From Streptomyces venezuelae (GTDB lineage: Bacteria; Actinomycetota; Actinomycetes; Streptomycetales; Streptomycetaceae): 64,000 nucleotides of DNA. The position numbers and the translations under genes are program-made. The notes beneath the pieces are model-generated. The model made no database searches and was not told the origin of the DNA. It worked only from the letters and a program-made list of their open reading frames with translations. Where the stretch lies: contig NZ_CP029193.1 in NCBI RefSeq assembly GCF_008642355.1, positions 1 through 64,000 of the forward strand, given 5' to 3'. This document shows, in pieces, positions 1 to 8,627 of this stretch. Positions within the stretch are counted from its first letter, which is position 1. Every line of letters starts with the position of its first letter.

Positions 1-333
1 TAAGCAGCCTCGATCTTCGCCAGGTTGGCCTTTAAAGGGCGGCATTCACCTGTCAGCTGAGCGTAGAAAGTGCGGTCGGTGACCCTCAGGCCTGGCGTCG
101 CACGCAGCCTAGCGGGCGGAGCCTGCGCGAGTTAGATATCTCAACCGGGCCACCTGGGCGCATTGTTGTGTGTTTGGGGTGGCGATGGATTCGGTGCTGG
201 TCGGTTGCCGTGCTACAGCCCCACTGCCCTTGCTTCCTCGGGTCGCGAATGGGTCTGTACCGCACTGTCCTGGCCTGGATGAGTGACCTTGATGCTCCGG
301 TGCCGGATGCGGTGCTTCCGGGGGGTCGTGGGG
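1..333. other. Left-edge non-coding stretch, possible gene remnant
   Basis: No convincing gene is visible. On the minus strand, roughly positions 1-140 stay open as a short reading frame running off the left edge (it contains VTDRTFYAQLTGECRPLK), but no start codon with a ribosome binding site is seen, so it is either an inner fragment of a gene cut by the window edge or a remnant. Positions 140-333 hold only the upstream region of the next gene. Confidence 0.3.
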
Positions 334-2163
334 ATGATGTGGCGCGTGAGCGATACTTCCCGTCGTAGTCTCCTTGGCGCCTTTGGGGCGCTTACTGTCT
401 CGGCTGCCGTTTCCCCGGCCGCTGTCGCCTCTTCTGCAGGGCGTGCCGCTGCGTCCTCGCCCGCTGCTGCGTGGCTTGCGCTTGCGTCGGGGGGTGTTGC
501 CGGTGCTGCTTCCACGTCTGGGCCGCGCTCCTCGATGACCTTCACGGGGGCGCCGTACGACACGGCGGCCTTCGCGCGTTCCTTTCTCGGGGAACTGGAG
601 GCGACGGTGCTGCCGGGCACGCCGGTGCGTACGGAGGTGCGGCACGGGGAGCAGCGGGTTGCAGTGCTGACCAAGGGGGCGCGTACCGTTTTGGTGGCCG
701 GGCCTGAGAGAACGTTCTCGGAGAACAAGCAGTCTTTTGCTGATGTGTTCGACCGGCTGGTCCCTGATCCGGCGTTGCCGCCCGCCAAGCGGTTGAAGCC
801 TGGTTGGGGTTCTTCGCGGGCCGGTGGGTCGTGGAGTGTGTTCGGGGGGACGGCCGGTGATGTTGACTTCGGTGTTCATTCCAGGGGTGCGGCGACGATG
901 GTCCTCAAGGACACGGAGGAGGGCCGCTACGCCACGTTGACCGACGACGGGATATCTGACGTCGACGTCATGTGTGAGGCCTCCTTCGACAAGGTGCCGG
1001 TGGGCAATGCCTGTTCTGTTGCTCTGCTTTTCGGGTATCGCAGTGGGAGCGCGCACTGTCGGGCTCGGCTCTCCTTCACCACGAAGGGTGAGGTTGATCT
1101 GCGTGTGGAGAAGGTGGCGGACGGCAGGACGGTGGTGCTGGCCGAGGCGGGGCCGCTTGCCACGGGGGTGCGGGCCGGTGATGTGTGGAAGATTCGGGTG
1201 CGGCGTACGGGGGCCAGGGCGCTGATCACGGCGTGGCCTGCGGCTGGTGTGGAGCCCGGGGAGCCCACTGCGGAGGTCGAGGTCGCGGAGGTGGGGCGTC
1301 GTGGGCGGGTGGGGGTTCGTGGGTTTGCCTCCTCGGGATGTACGAATCTGCCGGTCACCTTGACCGTGCGTCGTTTCGCGGTGGCCGACGCCACTTGGGC
1401 GGCGCCGCCTTCGGTCACGCATCGCGACTGGGTGCGGCTTTTGGATGCGCCGTTCGACGGTGAGTGGACGCCGGCTGTGGAGGCCGTGGTGCGTGGCTGG
1501 GCCGGTTCGATGGCTCCGGATGTGTTCTCGTACGCGATGATGTTTCTGCCCGGTGCCCCGCATGTTCGGGGTGCGGATGTGCGGGTGGGGGGTGCGGACG
1601 TGCTGGGTGAGGCGGGGTATGGGGAGCCCGACAGTCAGGGGCTGCTGCCCGTCGGCGCGGATTTCCACGACTACATGCAGCAGCCGTGGGCCTTCCCCGA
1701 TGAGACCCGGAAGCCGGAGGTCAACCAGCATCGGCACCTGGACTGTTCGGGGTATGTGCGGATGGTCTATGGCTTTCACATGGGTGTAGGCATGGTGGCG
1801 GTGAAGGATCCGGCGAGGAAGGCGCTGCCGCGCAAGTCCGGTGCGATGGTGGATTTCGCGCCCGGTGTGCGTGTCGCTCAGCGGGTGGGCGGTGGTGGTT
1901 CGGGGGTGGATCTGGGGCAGTTGCAGCCGGGTGATCTGGTTCTGTTCGATGTCCATGACGTGGCGGGTGATCCGGATGATCCGGAGTCGTACGACGTCGA
2001 TCACGTGGGTGTTTACCTCGGCCTCGATCAGGAGGGCAAGCGGCGTTTTCTCTCCAGCCGCAAGAGTGCCGACGGGCCGACCATGGCAGACGTCTCGGGT
2101 GCGTCGGTTCTGGATGGGGCTGGGATCTATGCGGACTCCCTGCATACCGTTCATCGCATCTGA
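334..2163 (+). CDS. Tat-exported NlpC/P60-family protein
   Basis: Predicted secreted cell-wall or gamma-D-glutamyl peptidase-like protein of about 609 residues. The N-terminus has a twin-arginine motif (SRRSLLGAFG) and an Ala-rich hydrophobic stretch, indicating Tat export. The middle resembles a laminin-G-like or sugar-binding beta sandwich, but this is a guess. The C-terminal third carries the NlpC/P60 core: Cys in LDCSGYVRMVYG and His in DHVGVYLG after LQPGDLVLF. ATG 334 is chosen because a G-rich ribosome binding site (320-325) lies 8 bases upstream; a longer start at 283 would bury the Tat signal. Codons end in T more often than in the cluster genes further right, suggesting it is flanking DNA. 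Confidence 0.75.
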   Translation: MMWRVSDTSRRSLLGAFGALTVSAAVSPAAVASSAGRAAASSPAAAWLALASGGVAGAASTSGPRSSMTFTGAPYDTAAFARSFLGELEATVLPGTPVRTEVRHGEQRVAVLTKGARTVLVAGPERTFSENKQSFADVFDRLVPDPALPPAKRLKPGWGSSRAGGSWSVFGGTAGDVDFGVHSRGAATMVLKDTEEGRYATLTDDGISDVDVMCEASFDKVPVGNACSVALLFGYRSGSAHCRARLSFTTKGEVDLRVEKVADGRTVVLAEAGPLATGVRAGDVWKIRVRRTGARALITAWPAAGVEPGEPTAEVEVAEVGRRGRVGVRGFASSGCTNLPVTLTVRRFAVADATWAAPPSVTHRDWVRLLDAPFDGEWTPAVEAVVRGWAGSMAPDVFSYAMMFLPGAPHVRGADVRVGGADVLGEAGYGEPDSQGLLPVGADFHDYMQQPWAFPDETRKPEVNQHRHLDCSGYVRMVYGFHMGVGMVAVKDPARKALPRKSGAMVDFAPGVRVAQRVGGGGSGVDLGQLQPGDLVLFDVHDVAGDPDDPESYDVDHVGVYLGLDQEGKRRFLSSRKSADGPTMADVSGASVLDGAGIYADSLHTVHRI

Positions 2164-2222
2164 GGGGGTCTCTGCCTGGGAGGGAGTTTCTGCCTGGGAG
2201 GGAGTTTCTGCCTGGGAGGGCG
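2164..2222 (+). repeat. Three tandem copies of an 18-bp unit
   Basis: Directly after the stop codon of the NlpC/P60 gene the unit GTTTCTGCCTGGGAGGGA occurs about three times head to tail (the first copy starts GTCTCTG). It lies between convergent genes. Function unknown; a slippage-prone minisatellite is the simplest reading. Confidence 0.6.
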
Positions 2223-2263
2223 GGCGGGGGTGGTCGCTGGTGCGGGTTCGCTGCGGGGGCGGG

Positions 2264-3274
2264 TCAGTGGCGGGCTTGGAGGAGGTAGGTGGCGGTCAGG
2301 GAGACTGCCGGGTCCTCGTCGTGCGACAGGTGGTCGAGGGCTTGGGTGGCTGTCGTTCCCGGGATGTCGGCGAGGGCTTGGGTGAGGCGTCCGCGTGCGG
2401 GGGGTCGGGTGGTGGGGTGGGTGAGGTGGTCGACGAGGTGGGTGGTGATCCGGTCGGCCGTCGCGGTGTCGTCGCTCGCCAGTTTGCTCAGGGTGTCGGC
2501 TGCGTCGGTGTCGTTTCGTCCCGTGACGATCATGTCGATGAGTGTGGGGATCGCTGTGCTCTCTGCGCGTGTGCCAAGGGCCAGGGCCGCTTGTGCGCGG
2601 ACGTCGGGGTCGGGGTCGGTGAGGGCGTCGCGCAGGTGTGGGGTGGTCTCGTCCTCGGGCATTTTGGCGAGTGCCTGGACGGCGCGTCTGCGTACCGCGG
2701 GCAGGGGTGAGTCGAGGGCTTTGGCCAGGAGGGCCGGGGCGTCGTCGGGTGCTTGTGCGAGGGCCCAGCGCAGGGTGCCTGCGACGTTCGGTTGTGTTTC
2801 GCTCAGTGCTGCTTCGACCAGGGCCTCCACCGGTAGGGGGGTTCCATGGGCGGTGGAGAGGGCCGCGCGCTGGCGGGTGGCGGGGTTGTGCGATCCCAGG
2901 GCCTGGAGGAGGGCGACGACTGTGAGGACGTCTTGCCAGTCGGTGGGGTCGGCTGCGTCGATGCGGCGCAGGCGGGTGAGCAGTTCGGTTTCGGTGGTGA
3001 TGCGTTCGTGGGTCTGGCGGATGAGGTCGCCGACGAGTGCCGCGGGGGTGAAGTCGGGGTCGTCGAGGGCGCGTCCGATGTCGCGCAGGGACAGGCCCAG
3101 GGAGCGCAGGCTTTCGATGTGGAAGATCCGCTGGATGTCTTTCGCGGAGTATTCGCGGTAGCCGGAGTCGGTTCGCTGGGACGGCTGGACCAGGCCGAGG
3201 GATTCGTAGTGTCTGAGCATGCGGGCGCTCACGCCGGACTGTTTTGCCACCTCACCGATCAGCACGGGGTCCAT
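2264..3274 (-). CDS. MerR-family regulator with C-terminal HEAT repeats
   Basis: Transcription factor of 336 residues. The N-terminus is a MerR winged helix (IGEVAKQSGVSARMLRHYE, then GLVQPSQRTDSGYREYS) followed by a dimerisation helix. Unlike ordinary MerR proteins (110-160 residues) it continues with about 200 residues of HEAT or PBS-lyase-like repeats (for example DPDPDVRAQAALALG), which could bind protein or ligand. ATG 3274 is chosen because it opens directly on the MerR domain. It overlaps the upstream HEAT-repeat gene by 16 bp, so the two are co-transcribed and probably translationally coupled. Confidence 0.85.
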   Translation of the reverse strand: MDPVLIGEVAKQSGVSARMLRHYESLGLVQPSQRTDSGYREYSAKDIQRIFHIESLRSLGLSLRDIGRALDDPDFTPAALVGDLIRQTHERITTETELLTRLRRIDAADPTDWQDVLTVVALLQALGSHNPATRQRAALSTAHGTPLPVEALVEAALSETQPNVAGTLRWALAQAPDDAPALLAKALDSPLPAVRRRAVQALAKMPEDETTPHLRDALTDPDPDVRAQAALALGTRAESTAIPTLIDMIVTGRNDTDAADTLSKLASDDTATADRITTHLVDHLTHPTTRPPARGRLTQALADIPGTTATQALDHLSHDEDPAVSLTATYLLQARH

Positions 3275-4035
3275 TGTCCGTCCTGTGGGGTGCCCTGGCC
3301 GTCGTATGGGGTGTTGCTGTGCCCGTCGTGTGGGGTGCCTTGGGTGTCGTGCGGGGTGCCGGTGAGGGCTACGGTGCGTTTGGCTTCCTCGATCGCCAGG
3401 GTGAATCCGGCGTCGGGGTCGTGCAGCAGCTGCCGGGTGGCGAGGGCGTGGGCCCGTACGTGGGGGTCTTGGGCGTTGGTCGCCTCGTGGAGGATCGGTT
3501 CGATGGGTGTGCCGAGTGCGACCAGTGCCTGGCTGAGGCTCAGCTGGGTCTCCCGTTCGCCGCGTCCGAGCTGGGTCGCCAGGGTGGCGGCCAGGGCGGT
3601 TTCTTCGTCTTGCGGTACGAGGACGACCGCGGCGCGCCAGGCGCTGCGTGCGACTTCGTCGTCGGTGTCGGTCAGCAGGTCGGGTGTGATGGCCGGCCAG
3701 GCGTGCGGGTCTGCGATCTTGGAGAGGGTGTGCAGGGCCTGGCTGCGTGCCTGGGTGCGCTCGGAGCGGACTTCTTGGAGCAGTCTGGGCAGTGTCAGGG
3801 CTGCGGGGTGGCGGGTGAGTGCCCAGGTGAGCATGTCGCGGACGTAGAACTCGGGTTCGGTGGCGCTTCGTTCGATGAGGTGGTCGACGTAGCGCGGGTC
3901 GGGGGTGGTGCCGGTGGCCAGGGCGGCGCGCAGGCGTATGGAGGGGTTGGTGTCCTGCAGTGCCTGGAGTGTCTGCTGGGTTTGCTGGGGCTGGGGGGAT
4001 CGGGTCGGGTCGGGGGTCTGGGGTGTCGTGGTCAT
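3259..4035 (-). CDS. HEAT-repeat protein, partner of the MerR gene
   Basis: Soluble protein of 258 residues built of HEAT-like helical repeats (IRLRAALATG, VRDMLTWALTRHP, VRAHALATRQLL). It has no catalytic motif and no signal peptide. The C-terminal 35 residues are a low-complexity tract with repeated DGQGTP-like units. It is the first gene of a two-gene operon with the MerR/HEAT regulator and shares its repeat type, so the pair may have arisen by duplication of the repeat domain. The role is unknown; a co-regulator or sensor partner is possible. Confidence 0.7.
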   Translation of the reverse strand: MTTTPQTPDPTRSPQPQQTQQTLQALQDTNPSIRLRAALATGTTPDPRYVDHLIERSATEPEFYVRDMLTWALTRHPAALTLPRLLQEVRSERTQARSQALHTLSKIADPHAWPAITPDLLTDTDDEVARSAWRAAVVLVPQDEETALAATLATQLGRGERETQLSLSQALVALGTPIEPILHEATNAQDPHVRAHALATRQLLHDPDAGFTLAIEEAKRTVALTGTPHDTQGTPHDGHSNTPYDGQGTPQDGQWTPC

Positions 4036-4058
4036 TGGTCCGCCTCTCTCTGGGAGGC

Positions 4059-4090
4059 AGTGGACACCTTGTCACTGTGACAAGGTCAAG
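4059..4090 (-). promoter_or_regulatory. MerR-type promoter with perfect operator dyad
   Basis: A perfect inverted repeat, arms ACCTTGTCAC and GTGACAAGGT around one central T (4066-4086), sits in front of the HEAT/MerR operon. On the minus strand it fills the 19-bp spacer between a -35 box TTGACC (4089-4084) and a -10-like TCCACT (4064-4059). An over-long 19-bp spacer filled by a dyad is the hallmark of MerR-activated promoters, so autoregulation is likely. Confidence 0.75.
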
Positions 4091-4250
4091 CGGGGGCTGT
4101 GGCCTGGTCGGTTTGGGGGGTGGTGTGGTCCGTGCGGTAGCACTCCGGGGACCGTTCGGGTGGAGAGGGGGTGCTGTGCCGTTACCCGGGGGTGCTGCCG
4201 CGGCAAGTGACATGGCGACAGCACCTGCATATTCCAGGAGGAATATTCTT

Positions 4251-4487
4251 ATGCGCGTTCGTTCGACCATCCTCGCCGCCGCCCTCACCGTGTCCGCTCT
4301 GGCCCTCGGGGCGGGTTCGGCCGTCGCCGACGACGACCGCTACGCCCCGCACGACGGGCTGGGCTACCACCACAAGGGGTTCGCCGGTACGTACGACAGC
4401 GTCGGCGGCCCGCTCGGCATCGTCTGGGCCCAGGCGGCGGGCTACAGCCACGAGGGCATGGGCCACGAGCCCGGCGCCCAGCGCTGA
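4251..4487 (+). CDS. Small secreted protein
   Basis: Protein of 78 residues with a clear Sec signal peptide (MRVRSTILAAALTVSALALG, cleavage after SAVA-D) and a mature part of about 50 residues rich in His, Gly and Tyr (DGLGYHHKGFAGTY). A strong ribosome binding site (aggagga) lies upstream of ATG 4251. No Cys and no recognised domain. Probably an extracellular or wall-associated Streptomyces-specific protein; function unknown. Confidence 0.65.
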   Translation: MRVRSTILAAALTVSALALGAGSAVADDDRYAPHDGLGYHHKGFAGTYDSVGGPLGIVWAQAAGYSHEGMGHEPGAQR

Positions 4488-4707
4488 CGTACACACTCGG
4501 GATCCGCACAGGCGCGGTGGTGAGGCGGGCTCAGCCCTCCTGGCCACCGCGTTCTGTCATGGGCGGCCGGGGATCACACGGATGAGCGATTGCCTGCCGA
4601 TGGCCTCGCTCGTTGAGTGATCGCTGATCTTGTGTAGCGGCTGGGCCGCGGCAGGACGGCGTGGATCTCCGGAGCATTCGGCTCCGGTGCGAGAAGAGGA
4701 GAACGTT

Positions 4708-4929
4708 GTGCGTCGGATGAGTATGGCCCTGACCCTGGCCGTGGCTGCTGCCGGGCTCGGTGCGTCGGCAGCGACCGCCCAGGCGGCATCTTCGCCTGAG
4801 CAGGGCCCGCCGTTCCCTTACCAGGACTGCCTCAAGGCGACCAAGGACAAGGGCGAGAGCCCCGCTCAAAGCCGTTGGCACTGTGACCAGTTGGTCGAGA
4901 AGGGATGGGTCCGGCCGGCGAACAGCTGA
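4708..4929 (+). CDS. Small secreted protein with two cysteines
   Basis: Protein of 73 residues starting at GTG 4708 behind the ribosome binding site agaggaga. An N-terminal signal peptide (MALTLAVAAAGLGASAATA) precedes a mature peptide of about 45 residues with two Cys (QDCLKATKDKG and RWHCDQLV) that could form one disulfide. Small proteins of this style are common in Streptomyces; no function is assigned. It converges on the RidA gene. Confidence 0.6.
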   Translation: MRRMSMALTLAVAAAGLGASAATAQAASSPEQGPPFPYQDCLKATKDKGESPAQSRWHCDQLVEKGWVRPANS

Positions 4930-4942
4930 CCTGCCCTTCCTC

Positions 4943-4968
4943 GGGGGGCGTCTTCGCCGGCGCCCCCC
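4943..4968. terminator. Bidirectional hairpin between convergent genes
   Basis: Stem GGGGGGCG / CGCCCCCC with a 10-base loop, located between the stop of the small secreted protein and the stop of the RidA gene. Confidence 0.5.
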
Positions 4969-4991
4969 TGGGCCCGCAGGCCCTCGGCGTC

Positions 4992-5396
4992 TCAGGCGGG
5001 CAGTTTCGTGTCGATGATGAAGCTGATCTCGACGAGCTGGCCGGGGAAGGTCAGTTCGGTGACGCCCAGGGCCGTGGCGGCAGGGCGGTGGTCGCCGAAG
5101 TAGCCCAGGTTGCCCTCCATCGTCGCCGCGGTGTGCTGGTGCAGGTTCACCAGGTACAGGGTCTGGGAGACGATCTGGTTGCGGGTGGCGTCGTAGTGGG
5201 CCAGGACCTTGTCCATGTTGGCGTGGGTCTGCTTGAGCTGGGCGGTGAAGTCGCCCGGGTGGAGGAGCTCGCCCGCCTCGCCGAACGCGAGCTGTCCCGA
5301 GACGTGGACGAGGTCGCCGGATCTGATCGCCTGTACGTAGCCGAAGTCGCTCTCGGCGGGCACGTCGTGGTTGAAGATGTCAGGGGTGGTGGTCAT
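4992..5396 (-). CDS. RidA/YjgF-family protein
   Basis: Protein of 134 residues with the RidA fold: YVQAIRSGDLVHVSGQLAF near the N-terminus and a C-terminal LVEISFIIDTKLP strand. Family members hydrolyse reactive enamine/imine intermediates or act as small metabolic enzymes. The exact RidA active-site Arg context (the VEI.. region lacks the usual R-x-x-V-E Arg) is altered, so it is probably a relative rather than RidA proper. It is divergently transcribed from an HxlR regulator, which probably controls it. Likely flanking rather than pathway gene. Confidence 0.8.
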   Translation of the reverse strand: MTTTPDIFNHDVPAESDFGYVQAIRSGDLVHVSGQLAFGEAGELLHPGDFTAQLKQTHANMDKVLAHYDATRNQIVSQTLYLVNLHQHTAATMEGNLGYFGDHRPAATALGVTELTFPGQLVEISFIIDTKLPA

Positions 5397-5430
5397 GGTG
5401 GCCGTCCTTCCGGTTCGCTCTCTTGTGGTT

Positions 5431-5494
5431 ACTTGGGAACTGTAGGAGAGTGTGGGCTGACCTGGAAGAACGCACTTTTTAGTGACTGGGGAAC
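5431..5494. promoter_or_regulatory. Possible HxlR operator direct repeats
   Basis: The 101-bp gap between the RidA and HxlR genes carries two similar tracts, ACTTGGGAAC (5431-5440) and ACTGGGGAAC (5485-5494), 54 bp apart; the second overlaps the ribosome binding region of the HxlR gene. They could be binding sites for HxlR. Confidence 0.3.
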
Positions 5495-5497
5495 CTG

Positions 5498-5881
5498 ATG
5501 GTGACCAAGCAGCTCCTCGCGGGTCTGCCTGAGGACGCCGATCTGCGGCGCTCGGACTCCCTGGCGCGGGAGATCTTCTCCGACGTCGCCAACAAGTGGG
5601 CGCTCCTGATCATCGAGGCGCTCGGTGAACGCACCCTGCGCTTCGGCGAGTTGCGCGACGAGGTCGAGGGCGTCAGTCACAAGATGCTCACCCAGAACCT
5701 GCGCATGCTGGAGCGCAACGGTCTGGTGGACCGCACGGTGCACCCCACCGTTCCGCCGCGGGTCGAGTACACCCTCACCGGGCCGGGCCGGGACCTGCGC
5801 GGCGCGGTCGACGCCATCTGCGGCTGGACCCACCAGCACCTCTCCCACATCGAGCGTGCGCGCGGCCGTTTCGGAGGCTGA
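5498..5881 (+). CDS. HxlR-family transcriptional regulator
   Basis: DNA-binding protein of 127 residues. The winged helix covers most of the length: NKWALLIIEALGERTLRFGELR, then GVSHKMLTQNLRMLERNGLVDR as recognition helix region and a wing VPPRVEYTLT. HxlR regulators typically respond to aldehydes, quinones or redox stress. Divergent from the RidA gene, its most likely target. No Cys residues are seen, so a thiol redox switch is unlikely. Confidence 0.85.
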   Translation: MVTKQLLAGLPEDADLRRSDSLAREIFSDVANKWALLIIEALGERTLRFGELRDEVEGVSHKMLTQNLRMLERNGLVDRTVHPTVPPRVEYTLTGPGRDLRGAVDAICGWTHQHLSHIERARGRFGG

Positions 5882-5893
5882 GGGGCCCTTGGC

Positions 5894-5928
5894 GGGGCGG
5901 CCGTGCTCCCCCGTGGCACGGCCGCCCC
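5894..5928 (+). terminator. Strong hairpin after the HxlR gene
   Basis: Perfect 13-bp stem GGGGCGGCCGTGC / GCACGGCCGCCCC with a 9-base loop just after the stop codon. A second GC hairpin (CCGGCCCCC / GGGGGCCGG) follows at 5941-5966. Confidence 0.65.
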
Positions 5929-6100
5929 ACCGGTCTGAGGCCGGCCCCCGGAAAGGGGGGGGCCGGGGAGCGCCGGTCGCCGGGCGGCCGGAAGGGCCGG
6001 GGCGGGCTGCCCCGTGGTGGTAAGGGTGGCGCATTGCGGTGAGCGAGGTCGACGTGTTTTGGGCTAGCCCGAATAACGACATCTTGATCAGGCTTCGCGC

Positions 6101-7111
6101 ATGCCGCTGCGTCTCCACTTCACCGCCGCCGATCTGGCCCGTACCCGGCTGGCCGAGGGGCTCCGGCCGATGCTGGAGCTGGACATCGCGGTGCGGCTGC
6201 TGCAGGACGGCGCCCACGAGGTGAGGTTCGGGGCCTGGCGGCGGCAGTCGCTGCGGCGGCTGGAGCCCGGGGTGCGGCGGCTGTTCGATCTGATTCCGCC
6301 GACCGGCTGGACCGTCGGGTTCCTGGACCATGTGGGGGCCACCGGCATCGAGGAGGCGGTTCAGCGGGTGCGTGCCACGCCCGCCGCCCGGGTGACCGAG
6401 GACATGGAGAGGTGGGCGGGGCGCGCGCGGGGGCGGGCGGTGCCGGGGTGGACGCGGGCGCTGGGGGGTGACGGGCGGCTGCTCGGCGAGCTCGCCGATG
6501 CCGTTGCCCTGGCGCACCGGGAGGTGATCGCGCCCTATCAGGCGCAGATGGACGTGCTCGCCCGTACGGATCAGGTGCTGCGGGGCCGTCAGGTGGCGTA
6601 CGGCGGGCTCGACTTGCTGCTGTCGGGGCTCAACCCGCGCTGTATCCGGTGGGATTCGCCGGTGCTGGAGCTGACGACGGCATCGGGGTTCACCGGGGAC
6701 ATTCATCTTGCGGGCCGCGGGCTGCTGTTGATTCCGTCGGTGTTCGGTGCGGTGTATCCGGCTTTCGATGAAACGGCTGAGCCTCAGCCGTGGCTGACCT
6801 ATCCCGTCGGTGTACGTGACACGGACCTATTTCCGGCGCCGGTGGTGACCGCCCGGGCACTGAGTTCGGTCCCCGATTCCCTGACGGCGCTGCTGGGGCA
6901 TACGCGTGCCGTGGTGCTGTGGACCATTGCCGAGCATCCGGGCTGTACGACCGGTGAACTCGCCCGTCGTGCGGGGATCTCGCCGGCGAGCGCGAGCCAG
7001 CATGCCACCGTGCTGCGCACCGCCGGTCTCTCGCGCACCGTGCGGCACCGCAATACCGCTTTGCACACCGCTACTTACGCAGGGACCCATTTGCTCGGTA
7101 CCGCGGGGTGA
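6101..7111 (+). CDS. ArsR-like winged-helix regulator
   Basis: Protein of 336 residues. The first 250 residues are an uncharacterised domain typical of long actinobacterial ArsR-like proteins (LHFTAADLARTRLA at the start). The C-terminal 80 residues are the winged helix (TRAVVLWTIAEHPGCTTGEL, then AGISPASASQHATVLRTAGL). No CxC metal site is visible, so the ligand is not metal by this criterion. The upstream region has a 10-bp palindrome GGGCTAGCCC (6061-6070) that might be an operator. No good ribosome binding site precedes ATG 6101, so translation may be leaderless or start elsewhere. Confidence 0.7.
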   Translation: MPLRLHFTAADLARTRLAEGLRPMLELDIAVRLLQDGAHEVRFGAWRRQSLRRLEPGVRRLFDLIPPTGWTVGFLDHVGATGIEEAVQRVRATPAARVTEDMERWAGRARGRAVPGWTRALGGDGRLLGELADAVALAHREVIAPYQAQMDVLARTDQVLRGRQVAYGGLDLLLSGLNPRCIRWDSPVLELTTASGFTGDIHLAGRGLLLIPSVFGAVYPAFDETAEPQPWLTYPVGVRDTDLFPAPVVTARALSSVPDSLTALLGHTRAVVLWTIAEHPGCTTGELARRAGISPASASQHATVLRTAGLSRTVRHRNTALHTATYAGTHLLGTAG

Positions 7112-7507
7112 GGGTGGTGCCTGCGTGGCTGAATGTGGAGGTCGGCCGGGCGGGAGCGGGGTGTTGGGGCGGGCGCGGGCGCGGGTGGGGGGTGCGGGAG
7201 GAGTGCGGGGGCCGGGCGGTGGGCGGGTGGCTGGGGGTGTGCGGTGGGGGCGGGGCGGTTCCGGGGGTGTCGGGGCTGGTCCCGGGCGGCTCGAGGGGTG
7301 GTGGGGGCGCGGGTGGGGGGTGTGGGTGAGGTGGCTTGTGTCGGTCCGGTCCGGTGATCGCTGGTGGATTCTGTTGCCGGGGAACTTCTCCGGAAAAAAC
7401 GGGCATAACGCAATTGCATGAAATCCCGGGAGAGTTCTCTGTTCGTGGCGGAATCTCATGATACTCTCGCCGCGTTATGCGCTTCGGTCCGGGGGAGGAG
7501 AAGCAGC
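7112..7507. other. Intergenic G-rich stretch, left border of the cluster
   Basis: About 400 bp without a convincing gene. Positions 7140-7330 are extremely G-rich on the plus strand, low-complexity. From about 7370 the base composition becomes normal and AT-richer, fitting a promoter for the StrR-like regulator. This is the probable left boundary of the biosynthetic cluster. Confidence 0.4.
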
Positions 7508-8533
7508 GTGATGATCGGAATGCCAGGGGAGGCAGCCCCTGGGGGGGAACTTCCTAAAGATCAGTTCTGCCGGCCCGTCGGGCCAGGCCACTCGACCGAA
7601 GTCTCTGCTTCAATCATCAGGATTCCGATCACCTTGCTCCGGGACGCGGATTCTCCTCGTCTCGCCGGTGTCGACCAGGATCATGTGCGCACTCTGGCGG
7701 CCTGTACCGATAAACTTCCGCCGATCATCGTGCATCGCTCGACGATGAAGGTCATCGACGGAATGCACCGGCTGCACGTGGCGCGGCTGAACGGCGAGGA
7801 AACCATTGAGGTCCGCTACTTCGAGGGATCGAACAGGGAAGCGTTCCTCTTAGCCGTGGAACTGAACCTGAAGCACGGCCTGGCGCTGGCTCTCTCCGAC
7901 CGCAAGAAGTCGGCGATGAAGATCCTGGAGAGTTTCCCCGAGTGGTCGGACCGGGCCGTGGCCATGAAGACCGGCCTTTCCGGCAAGACCGTCGGGGTGC
8001 TGCGCCGCAAATTCGCGGGACAGATCGCCCAGGCGCCGATGAGAGTCGGGCGTGACGGCCGCGTACGGCCGCTGAATTCCCACAAAGACCGCCGTCAGAG
8101 TTCCCACATTCTGCCCGCGGAAGCGGACATCGTCCCGCGGGAGGGCGCCGAGAGCGACGGGATGCCCGCGCCGGCCGCCCGGGAGGCGCAGAAACGGTTG
8201 CGCAGCGCGGTGGAGGGGCCGCCCGCCGGCGCGGAGGCCCGCGGCCGGACGCCGCACGGCCCCGAGGCGGCGCTCCCGCTCCTGGACCCCCTCGCCCAGC
8301 TCGAGTCGCTCAAGCGGGACCCCGCCCTGAAGTACAGCAACGACGGCCGGGAGATGATCCGCTGGCTCGAGGCCCGCATCATCCGCAAGAGCGACCCCGG
8401 CCTGGTCCTGCAGGCCCCCGCCCACCAGGCGAGGAAGATCGCCGCCCTGGCCCGGGCATGCGCGGCGCAGTGGAACTGCATCGCCACGCGCATGGAGCTG
8501 CTGTGCGACGACTGCTCCACGGCGTCCAACTGA
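7508..8533 (+). CDS. StrR/ParB-like pathway regulator with TTA codon
   Basis: DNA-binding activator of 341 residues in the StrR/NovG style. A ParB/Srx-like N-terminal domain (PPIIVHRSTMKVIDGMHRLH) is followed by a helix-turn-helix (EWSDRAVAMKTGLSGKTVGV) and a variable C-terminus. GTG 7508 (or ATG 7511) is preferred because ggaggag lies 7 bases upstream; a start at 7418 would be longer but has no such site. A TTA leucine codon occurs at 7850-7852, so translation should depend on bldA tRNA (a second TTA at 7475-7477 would count only with the longer start). Its closest relative here is the regulator at 44422-45600, which shares both the HTH and a DP-x-x-x-Y C-terminal motif. Confidence 0.8.
   Translation: MMIGMPGEAAPGGELPKDQFCRPVGPGHSTEVSASIIRIPITLLRDADSPRLAGVDQDHVRTLAACTDKLPPIIVHRSTMKVIDGMHRLHVARLNGEETIEVRYFEGSNREAFLLAVELNLKHGLALALSDRKKSAMKILESFPEWSDRAVAMKTGLSGKTVGVLRRKFAGQIAQAPMRVGRDGRVRPLNSHKDRRQSSHILPAEADIVPREGAESDGMPAPAAREAQKRLRSAVEGPPAGAEARGRTPHGPEAALPLLDPLAQLESLKRDPALKYSNDGREMIRWLEARIIRKSDPGLVLQAPAHQARKIAALARACAAQWNCIATRMELLCDDCSTASN
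7850..7852 (+). promoter_or_regulatory. Rare TTA codon (bldA control)
   Basis: In-frame TTA (Leu) in the StrR/ParB-like regulator. In Streptomyces such codons make translation depend on the developmentally controlled bldA leucyl-tRNA. Confidence 0.8.
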
Positions 8534-8603
8534 GGCACCCGGCCGGGTATGCGGCCGGGAGGTCCAACTGAGGAAATTCCGCAGTCGGCCCCCGCGAAAG
8601 CCG

Positions 8604-8627
8604 GCCCCCGCGAACCAGGGCGGGGGC
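8604..8627. terminator. Hairpin between convergent regulator genes
   Basis: Stem GCCCCCG / CGGGGGC with a 10-base loop between the ends of the StrR-like and SARP genes. Confidence 0.4.

Noticed and set aside
109..2154. Long open frame opposite the NlpC/P60 gene
   Set aside because: High-GC shadow frame: low-complexity Arg/Pro/His-rich translation and no domain; the plus strand encodes a clear Tat signal and NlpC/P60 motifs.
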